A stretch of 64,000 nt of DNA from the NCBI RefSeq assembly GCF_014199945.1, contig NZ_JACHOR010000006.1, forward strand, positions 186,001-250,000. The letters are read 5' to 3'. This DNA is from Brevundimonas variabilis. Its GTDB lineage: Bacteria > Pseudomonadota > Alphaproteobacteria > Caulobacterales > Caulobacteraceae. How positions within the stretch are numbered: the first letter of the stretch is position 1; each line of letters begins with the position of its first letter. Under the pieces are notes generated by a model. The model was not told the origin of the DNA, searched no databases, and worked only from the letters and a program-made list of their open reading frames with translations. Positions 58,004-64,000 of the stretch are shown piece by piece. A program made the position numbers and the translations under genes.

Positions 58004-58723
58004 GTGTCGAATGTCCGTTTGACACGCGCCGACTGCCTGCGGCTGCTGACCGGAAGTGCGGCCGGGCTGCTGACCGGTGCCTTCTCGCCACCGGCGGCGG
58101 CCAGGCCCGCCTTCGATTTCTGGTTCACACGATTGCGCTATGACTCCGGCGACTGGGACGTCGACCAGAGGATGCCGGCCAATATCCTGACGTCGCTCGT
58201 CGACTACACGAACCTGCGCGTCGATCCGGAAGAGCGGGTGGTCCGGCTTGACGATCCCGCCATGCTGACCGCGCCCTTCTGCTATCTGGCCGGACACAAG
58301 CTTGTGGAGTTCAGCAGCGCGGAAGCTGCCAATTTCGAGCGTTATGTCCGGAACGGCGGCTTCGTGTTTGTCGACGACTGCAACCACGACATCGATGGTC
58401 TGTTTGCCCGGTCCTTCGAACGGCAGATGACCGCCATCTTCGGAGCCACTGCGCTGAAGAAACTGCCGAACACACACCCGATCTACCGCAGCTTCTTCGC
58501 TTTCGACGGCCCGCCCGCAACCAGCTTCGAGCTGAATGGCTGGGGCGATGATCTGGTCCATGATTATCTGAAGGGGATCGAGATCAATGGCCGGCTGGGT
58601 GTGCTCTACAGCAACAAGGATTACGGTTGCGAGTGGGACTATGACTGGCGGAACAAGCGCTTCCTGGCTCAGGACAACACCCGATTCGCCGTGAACATCG
58701 TGATCTACGCCCTGACAGCCTGA
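58004..58723 (+). CDS. DUF4159 domain protein, exported
   Basis: A 239-aa protein with an N-terminal signal ('CLRLLTGSAAGLLTGAFSPPAAARP'). The DUF4159 domain follows: 'FTRLRYDSGDWDVDQRMPANILTSLVDYTNLRVDPEERVVRLDDPAMLTAPFCYLAGHKLVEFS', 'FVRNGGFVFVDDCNHD' (with Tyr for Phe here) and 'LGVLYSNKDYGCEWDYDW'. The fold is like class-I glutamine amidotransferases; function unknown. It is usual next to MoxR/DUF58/BatA genes. GTG start with GGAGGG upstream; the stop overlaps the moxR start (TGATG). Confidence 0.87.
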   Translation: MSNVRLTRADCLRLLTGSAAGLLTGAFSPPAAARPAFDFWFTRLRYDSGDWDVDQRMPANILTSLVDYTNLRVDPEERVVRLDDPAMLTAPFCYLAGHKLVEFSSAEAANFERYVRNGGFVFVDDCNHDIDGLFARSFERQMTAIFGATALKKLPNTHPIYRSFFAFDGPPATSFELNGWGDDLVHDYLKGIEINGRLGVLYSNKDYGCEWDYDWRNKRFLAQDNTRFAVNIVIYALTA

Positions 58724-59739
58724 TGGCCGGAACCCAGATGACCTCAACGCCCACAGAAGCCGACATCGCCGCCCGACTGGATCAACTCGGCCAGCTGCGT
58801 GGCGCGATCGGCCAGGCCATCGTCGGCCAGGACGCCGTCGTCGAACAGTTGCTGGTCGGGCTGCTGGCGGGCGGACATTGCCTGATCGAGGGCGTCCCGG
58901 GTCTGGGCAAGACACTGCTGGTCCGGACCCTTGGCCAGGCGCTGTCCCTCGACTTCCGGCGGGTGCAGTTCACACCGGACCTGATGCCCAGCGACATTCT
59001 CGGGACCGAGGTTCTGGAAGAGGATCACGGCACCGGCCACCGTCATTTCCGGTTCCAGCCTGGTCCAGTCTTCACCAACCTGTTTCTGGCCGATGAGCTG
59101 AACCGCACGCCGCCCAAGACCCAGGCCGCCCTGCTGGAAGCCATGCAGGAGCACACGGTCAGCTATGCGGGTGTGACCCACAGCCTGGCTGAGCCCTTCT
59201 TCGTCCTCGCGACCCAGAATCCGCTGGAGCAGGCCGGGACCTACCCCCTGCCAGAGGCCCAGCTGGATCGCTTCCTGCTGAACATCCGCGTCGGCTATCC
59301 GACCGCCGCCGAAGAGCGCGAAATCCTGGTCCAGACCACCGGCGGGACGACCGCTGCCGTGCCGCAGGTCATGACGGGGCCAGACATCGTCGCGCTTCAG
59401 GCCTGGGTCCGGCAGGTTCACGTCGGCGCTGGCCTGCTGTCCTGGATCACCGCCCTCGTCCGGTCCAGCCGTCCCGGACCCGAGGCCCCGGCCGCCGTGC
59501 GAGACTATGTCCGCTGGGGTGCCGGGCCGCGCGCAGGACAGGCGCTGGTTCTGGCGGCCAAGGCACGCGCTCTCCTGCACGGTCGGCTGGCTGCGACGCG
59601 CGAGGACGTTGCGGCGCTTGCAGCCCCCGTCATGCGCCATCGCCTGCTCCTGTCCTTCGCCGCCGAGGCCGAGCGCAAGACGACCGACGACGTCGTGGCG
59701 GCCCTGCTCTCGGCCCTGCCCGCCCCCGGGCCCGACTGA
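58723..59739 (+). CDS. MoxR-family AAA+ ATPase
   Basis: A 338-aa MoxR ATPase. Walker A is GVPGLGKT (residues 57-64). Walker B and the arginine-containing tail are in 'LADELNRTPPKTQAALLEAMQE', sensor 1 in 'LATQNPLEQAGTYPLPEAQLDRFLL', and the C-terminal lid has 'RWGAGPRAGQALVLAAKARAL'. MoxR proteins act as chaperones that activate vWA-domain partners, here the DUF58 and BatA proteins encoded next. TGATG overlap with the DUF4159 gene. Confidence 0.94.
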   Translation: MAGTQMTSTPTEADIAARLDQLGQLRGAIGQAIVGQDAVVEQLLVGLLAGGHCLIEGVPGLGKTLLVRTLGQALSLDFRRVQFTPDLMPSDILGTEVLEEDHGTGHRHFRFQPGPVFTNLFLADELNRTPPKTQAALLEAMQEHTVSYAGVTHSLAEPFFVLATQNPLEQAGTYPLPEAQLDRFLLNIRVGYPTAAEEREILVQTTGGTTAAVPQVMTGPDIVALQAWVRQVHVGAGLLSWITALVRSSRPGPEAPAAVRDYVRWGAGPRAGQALVLAAKARALLHGRLAATREDVAALAAPVMRHRLLLSFAAEAERKTTDDVVAALLSALPAPGPD

Positions 59740-59746
59740 GCAAGGC

Positions 59747-60634
59747 ATGTCGCCGCTCGAGCTTTCTCCGGACCTGCGCAGCCGCCTGCGCCGCCTGTCG
59801 ATCGTCCCGCGTCGGCCAGCGGCCCTCGCCAGCGCCGGCATGCACGACAGTCGCAACCGCGGGGGCGGGCTCGAGTTCGCCCAGTACCGGGCCTATGAGC
59901 GGGGCGACGATCTGCGCCAGATTGACTGGAAACTCTACGCGCGTTCAGACCGGTTCTTCGTCCGCGATGCGGAGCGCGAGAGTCCTGTCGCGATCTGGAT
60001 CGTGCTGGATGCCAGCGCCTCCATGGCCCAGGCCGACCTTGCCACCCCGGATTGGTCTCGCTTCGATTCGGCGCGGCATATGACAGCCAGCCTGGTCGAG
60101 GTCGCGCTTCATCAGGGCGATCGCTTTGGTCTCATCGTCGAAGCGGCACAGGGACCCATAGTCCTTGCCCCCGGGTCCGGTGCTCGCCACCGCGACCGAC
60201 TTCTGCTGACCCTCGCTCCCCTCAAGCCCGCTGGCGTGGCGCAGTGGGAGCGGGACATCGCGATCTTCGGCGAACGAATCGGGCCGAGCGACCTGATCTT
60301 CTTCATCACCGACGGGTTTGATGAGCCCTGTATCGCCGCAGCGGAGCGACTGGCCGCGACCGGTCGTGACGTCTCCATGATCCAGGTGCTGACCGCCGAT
60401 GAACGCGATTTTCCGTTCGCAACGGGCTATCGTTTCCACGACCCGGAGAGCGGTGCGGCACTGGTGGGCGACGGCCCCGCACTGCGCCAGGACTTCCTGA
60501 CGCGCTTTGCCAAAGCCCGGACGGAACTCGAAAGCCGGCTGACTGGACGAGGGATCCGGCTGGTCAGTCATTTCGTAGACGAGAGCCCGGACCAGCCGAT
60601 CCGGGCCCTGTCCAGGGAAACGACGCGGCCATGA
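59747..60634 (+). CDS. DUF58 / vWA-like protein
   Basis: A 295-aa protein with the DUF58 signature 'GGGLEFAQYRAYERGDDLRQIDWKLYARSDRFFVRDAERES' and a von Willebrand A-like MIDAS start 'VLDASASM'. No membrane helix is apparent. It is the usual MoxR substrate/partner and may assemble metal- or envelope-linked complexes. The ATG at 59747 (AAGG before it) begins seven bases after the moxR stop; an open frame extends upstream inside moxR and is not coding. Confidence 0.92.
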   Translation: MSPLELSPDLRSRLRRLSIVPRRPAALASAGMHDSRNRGGGLEFAQYRAYERGDDLRQIDWKLYARSDRFFVRDAERESPVAIWIVLDASASMAQADLATPDWSRFDSARHMTASLVEVALHQGDRFGLIVEAAQGPIVLAPGSGARHRDRLLLTLAPLKPAGVAQWERDIAIFGERIGPSDLIFFITDGFDEPCIAAAERLAATGRDVSMIQVLTADERDFPFATGYRFHDPESGAALVGDGPALRQDFLTRFAKARTELESRLTGRGIRLVSHFVDESPDQPIRALSRETTRP

Positions 60635-61785
60635 ACGCGGCCCTGCTCCTTCCTGCTGCGCTGGCCGCGCTGGCCGCCCTGCTGATCCCTCTGGTCATCC
60701 ACATTGCGCGCCGCACCGAGAGCCGCACGGTGGATTTCGCTGCCCTTCGCTGGCTTGAGGCCAGACCCAAGCCCCGCCAGCGGCCCCGCATCGACGAGCG
60801 GCTGCTTCTGGCCCTCCGGCTGCTGCTGCTGGCGGCGTTGGCACTCTGGCTTGCGCGTCCCGTCATCCTGGGTGCTGCGGACGATCGAAAGGTTGTCGCG
60901 GTTGCGCCCGGCGTTTCCTCCGGCATCAAGGAGTCGCTGGCCGGCGCAGGCGATCGCGTTGTCTGGCTGACTCCGGGTTTTCCCCGCTTTGACGGATCGC
61001 CCCCTGCCAGCACCAGCGGCACCGTAAGCCTGATCCGGCAACTGGATGCCGAGCTGCCCCCGGCGACGCCGCTGACGCTCGTCGTTCCCGAGATTCTCGA
61101 AGGTGCCGATGCCCAGCGGCCCATTCTGTCCCGCAAGGTCGAATGGGTGGTCACGGACTCGACCCTGGCAGCGCAGCGGCCATCGGCCCGCCCCGTGCCA
61201 GTGCTCGTCGTCCGTCACGCACCTGGAGTGACCGATCCCGTACGCTACTTCCGCGCTGCGGCAACGGCCTGGGCCGCCCCGGGAACCGGGCCTCGTTTCC
61301 AGGCTGCACCTGCTGCGGTACCTCTGGACAGGGGCACGGTTGCTCTGGTCTGGACGGCTCCGGGAGCCTTGCCCGAACCCGTGGTGAACTGGATCGAGGA
61401 CGGTGGAACTGCGCTTCTGTCGATGGACACCCGGCTTCCGATCGAGGGCCATGCGACCGTGGCCTGGCGCGATGCGATCGGTCTACCGCTGGCCACCGCC
61501 GAGACCGCCGGCCGGGGTCGCGTGATCCGTCTGACCCGACCCCTGGAGCCGTCTGCCCTGCCTGAGTTGCTGGAGGCGGACTTCCCCGACACTCTTCTCG
61601 GCCTTCTAACCCCGTCCCCGGCCCCGTCCCGTGTGGCCGCTGCAGCTCATGCGCCGCTGGAAGGGGCCAGCCCGTACGACCAGCCGCCCTTCGATCTTCG
61701 ACCCTGGCTGGCCCTCGTGATCGCCCTGCTGTTCGGTGCCGAGCGGTGGATGGCAACGCGATCCGCGCGGGCCGTTGCACCATGA
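60631..61785 (+). CDS. BatA-type N-terminal domain membrane protein
   Basis: A 384-aa protein starting with the BatA N-terminal motif: 'PAALAALAALLIPLVIHIARRTESRTVDFAALRWLEA', then 'RPRIDERLLLALRLLLLAALALWLARPV' as a second helix. A periplasmic vWA-like/amidotransferase-like domain follows, and a last helix 'WLALVIALLFGAERWMATR'. BatA proteins belong to MoxR/Bat systems linked to envelope stress tolerance. ATGA overlaps with both neighbours. Confidence 0.88.
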   Translation: MNAALLLPAALAALAALLIPLVIHIARRTESRTVDFAALRWLEARPKPRQRPRIDERLLLALRLLLLAALALWLARPVILGAADDRKVVAVAPGVSSGIKESLAGAGDRVVWLTPGFPRFDGSPPASTSGTVSLIRQLDAELPPATPLTLVVPEILEGADAQRPILSRKVEWVVTDSTLAAQRPSARPVPVLVVRHAPGVTDPVRYFRAAATAWAAPGTGPRFQAAPAAVPLDRGTVALVWTAPGALPEPVVNWIEDGGTALLSMDTRLPIEGHATVAWRDAIGLPLATAETAGRGRVIRLTRPLEPSALPELLEADFPDTLLGLLTPSPAPSRVAAAAHAPLEGASPYDQPPFDLRPWLALVIALLFGAERWMATRSARAVAP

Positions 61786-63944
61786 CCGCCGCACCGATCC
61801 TGCGTGCGCGACAGATGGCAGCCCGGCGACGCGCCGGTCTGGATGCCCTCGCAATCGGCCTGCCTGTCACTCTGCTGCTGGCCGTTCTCGGCTGGCGGCT
61901 GTTCGACCTGGCCGGTCTGGCGGGCGGTGTCCTTGTCGGCAGTGCCGGTCTCGCCGCCTTTGCCTTCTCCCGCATCCGGCCGCTCGACCGGGACTGGCTG
62001 ATCCGGCAGCTGGACGCCCGGCTGCCTCAGTTCGAGGACAGCAGCGCGCTGCTGTTCCAGGATTCAGGGCAGGCCAGCGGCCTTGCGGCCCTCCAGCGCA
62101 ACCGGCTCCTGTCACGCCTCCCCCAGGCTGCGTCGATCGACCTCGCGCCAGACTGGTCCAGAAGAGCCATCACCGTGATGTGGGCCGCCGGTGCCGCGCT
62201 GATCGTCGCGATACTTGTCGTCCCGGCTACCGATCGGGCTCCGGGTCCGCTTGCCAGCACGGACTCGAAGGCTGTCGCAGGTCCGCCCCGGATCACCGGC
62301 GCGCGTCTCAGAATCACGCCTCCCGCCTATACCGGTCTGCCCGTGCGGGAGCAGTTGACCCTCGACGCGCGCGTGCCTCAGGGTTCCCGAATCGAATGGA
62401 CAGTGGCTCTGGACCCCGCACCTGTCTCGGCCGCCCTGACCTTTCCTGACAGTGTGCCCGTTGCGCTCCAACGGAAGGCCTCTAGCTGGGCCGCCGGTCG
62501 GACGATCGACGCGCCGATGCTCTACCGGATCGAAGCGCCCGGCCTTGCCCGTCAGCGGCTGAGCCGGATCGATGTCGTCGCCGACGCGCCGCCCGAGGTC
62601 CGACCCGAAGGAACGGTCGGCCAGCTTGTCATGGTCCGCCCCGGCCAGACCCGCTGGACCCCGGCTTTCGAGGCAACCGATGACTATGGGGTCCAGTCTG
62701 CCGCGCTTCTTCGCATCACCGTGACCCAGGGTGACGGGGAGAACATTACTGTCATCCAAAGAACCTCGACCCTGACCGGCAGCGGCCCGGCCCGCGCGCG
62801 GCTTTTCTCGACCTCACTCGATCTGGCGAGGGAGGGCATGGCTCCGGGCAGCGACCTGATCGTCCAGCTGGTTGTCAGCGACAATCGCGCACCGGAACGC
62901 CAGACCGTGGAGGGCCCCAGTATCATCCTGCGCTGGCCCTCCGATCTGGCGCTGGCGGACGGGCTCGATGGCCTGGCTCAGCCCGTCATGCCCGCCTATT
63001 TCCGCAGCCAGCGACAGATCATCATCGATACCGAAGCGCTGGTCGCCCAGCGACGCCGCCTCCCAGCCGATCAGTTCGTGGACCGCTCCAACGCCATCGG
63101 CGAGGATCAGGCCCAGCTACGCCTGCGCTATGGCCAGTTCATGGGCGAGGAGGCCGAAGGCGGTGGCGGTGGCGGCCTTGCGCTTCCGACCAACGACGAA
63201 CCGGCGCGGCCCGCACTGCCGACAAATGACGCCGAGCCCGCCCCTCGCCGCCCGGCTCCCGTCGAGGACCATTCGGGTCACGGCCATGCCGAGGGGGAAC
63301 ACCCCGTCGAGCCCGGCTCACCGGAGGCCGTCCTCGCCCAGTACGGCCATGCCCACGACACGGGTGAGTCCGCCACCCTCTTTGACCCCGGCACACGGTC
63401 GACACTGGCCCAGGCCCTCGATGCCATGTGGAGTTCGGAACGTGCGCTGCGTCAGGGTCGGCCGGAGGATGCCCTGCCCTTCGCCAACCGTGCCCTTGAA
63501 CTGCTGAAGGACGCCCAACAGGCGACACGGATTTTCCTGCCGCGCATCGGATCCAGGCTCCCGCCGATCGACCTGTCCCGACGGCTGAGCGGAGATCGGG
63601 AAGGCATTGTGGCCGACCGGTTGATCCGTCCGACACCGCCACCCGTGGATACCGTACCAGTCCGAGCATGGCGCGCGCTGGAAGAACGTCCGGGGTCCCG
63701 GCAAGGCGCTCCGCTGCCCCTCTCGGAGCTTGAGCGCTGGGTTGCCAGCAATCGTGGTCGTCTGTCGGATGCCCTCGCGCTGACGGCAGCGATCGATACC
63801 GTTCGCAATGAGCCCGGTTGTCTCCCATGCCGCCGACGCCTGCGCGCACTTCTGTGGACAGCACTCGAACAGCCGACAGCCAGGGTGCAGCGTCGCGACG
63901 CACTCAATGAACGCGGTCGCCGCTATCTGGACGCGCTGGAATGA
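61782..63944 (+). CDS. DUF4175-like large membrane-anchored protein
   Basis: A 720-aa protein with two N-terminal helices ('ALAIGLPVTLLLAVLGWRLF' and 'AGGVLVGSAGLAAFAF'), then 'DRDWLIRQLDARLPQFEDSSALLFQ'. A third helix is near residue 140 and a long periplasmic region contains beta-sandwich-like segments ('RLRITPPAYTGLPVREQ', 'FEATDDYGVQSAALLRITV'). A Gly/Pro/His-rich linker occurs near residues 465-530, then a helical C-terminus. The pattern fits DUF4175-type proteins of MoxR operons; function unknown. I start at the ATG at 61782, overlapping the BatA stop (ATGA). Confidence 0.7.
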   Translation: MTAAPILRARQMAARRRAGLDALAIGLPVTLLLAVLGWRLFDLAGLAGGVLVGSAGLAAFAFSRIRPLDRDWLIRQLDARLPQFEDSSALLFQDSGQASGLAALQRNRLLSRLPQAASIDLAPDWSRRAITVMWAAGAALIVAILVVPATDRAPGPLASTDSKAVAGPPRITGARLRITPPAYTGLPVREQLTLDARVPQGSRIEWTVALDPAPVSAALTFPDSVPVALQRKASSWAAGRTIDAPMLYRIEAPGLARQRLSRIDVVADAPPEVRPEGTVGQLVMVRPGQTRWTPAFEATDDYGVQSAALLRITVTQGDGENITVIQRTSTLTGSGPARARLFSTSLDLAREGMAPGSDLIVQLVVSDNRAPERQTVEGPSIILRWPSDLALADGLDGLAQPVMPAYFRSQRQIIIDTEALVAQRRRLPADQFVDRSNAIGEDQAQLRLRYGQFMGEEAEGGGGGGLALPTNDEPARPALPTNDAEPAPRRPAPVEDHSGHGHAEGEHPVEPGSPEAVLAQYGHAHDTGESATLFDPGTRSTLAQALDAMWSSERALRQGRPEDALPFANRALELLKDAQQATRIFLPRIGSRLPPIDLSRRLSGDREGIVADRLIRPTPPPVDTVPVRAWRALEERPGSRQGAPLPLSELERWVASNRGRLSDALALTAAIDTVRNEPGCLPCRRRLRALLWTALEQPTARVQRRDALNERGRRYLDALE

Positions 63945-64000
63945 TTGGCGACGGTTTCGATCCCCGCCCGTGGACCCTGGTTCTCATTGGCCTTGGCGTC
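63941..64000 (+). CDS. Partial membrane protein at the window end
   Basis: The first 20 codons of a gene whose ATG overlaps the DUF4175-like stop (ATGA). The visible start MIGDGFDPRPWTLVLIGLGV begins a transmembrane helix. By position it is another membrane component of the MoxR/Bat operon; the rest lies outside the window. Confidence 0.6.
   Translation, partial: MIGDGFDPRPWTLVLIGLGV

Noticed and set aside
1..64000. CRISPR arrays, tRNA/rRNA genes, insertion sequences, prophage or conjugative genes
   Set aside because: No regularly spaced repeats, no structural RNA signature and no transposase, integrase or phage protein were seen.

Overview
The window is a contiguous piece of a high-GC alphaproteobacterial chromosome, most likely from the Caulobacterales and close to Brevundimonas or Caulobacter. 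This is inferred from many TonB-dependent receptors, a chemoreceptor ending in a xWxxF pentapeptide, a fused Mrp A+B antiporter subunit, Tat-exported polysaccharide enzymes and very dense operons with ATGA/GTGA/TGATG overlaps. I found no rRNA, tRNA, CRISPR array, insertion sequence or phage gene.

Layout. 1-8.2 kb holds mixed single genes: a divergent HxlR regulator with a SnoaL-like/SDR pair, a FAD-dependent oxidoreductase, an unrecognised lipoprotein, a DUF2332 protein and a CHASE3-type chemoreceptor. 8.5-12.1 kb holds a TonB-dependent receptor carrying an embedded EF-hand loop, a strong hairpin, and a fumarylacetoacetate-hydrolase-family enzyme. 12.1-20.9 kb is a complete kdp potassium-uptake operon on the minus strand. 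Its order is a 27-aa micropeptide, kdpF, kdpA, kdpB, a TorF-type porin, kdpC, kdpD, kdpE; the porin and the extra micropeptide are the unusual members. 21.3-22.3 kb encodes a regulator-like protein with two winged-helix repeats.

22.4-48.6 kb is a large polysaccharide-utilisation region that I read as a complete rhamnogalacturonan-I (RG-I) system. The outer-membrane/periplasmic part contains a TonB receptor, a YetA/RGLX-type exo-lyase, a GH2 enzyme, a PL11 endolyase, a CE12 acetylesterase, a GH43 enzyme, a DUF6250 lipoprotein and an exported oligogalacturonate-lyase-like protein. A GPH-family symporter and a cytoplasmic GH105 unsaturated-uronyl hydrolase follow. The liberated L-rhamnose is handled by a full non-phosphorylative pathway: RhaM mutarotase, L-rhamnose dehydrogenase, lactonase, L-rhamnonate dehydratase, KDR 4-dehydrogenase and diketo-acid hydrolase. 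These give pyruvate plus L-lactate, and an LldD-type lactate dehydrogenase is encoded next door. An IclR-family regulator sits in the middle. A 15-bp dyad (TnTCA-N5-TGACA) recurs at three divergent or autoregulatory promoters, with two weaker copies elsewhere in the region, and I propose it as the operator of this regulon.

48.8-54.8 kb is a six-gene Mrp/Mnh/Pha Na+(K+)/H+ antiporter operon (AB fusion, C, D, E, F, G). 55.0-64.0 kb is a long coupled operon: a Tat-exported TldD, a signal-less TldE partner, a DUF4159 protein, a MoxR ATPase, a DUF58 protein, a BatA-type membrane protein, a DUF4175-like protein, and a membrane protein cut by the window end. It resembles a cell-envelope MoxR/Bat module coupled to a TldD/E protease pair.

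Functional calls rest on family recognition from sequence; no database search was possible. Operators, terminators and regulatory links are inferences from sequence pattern and position.
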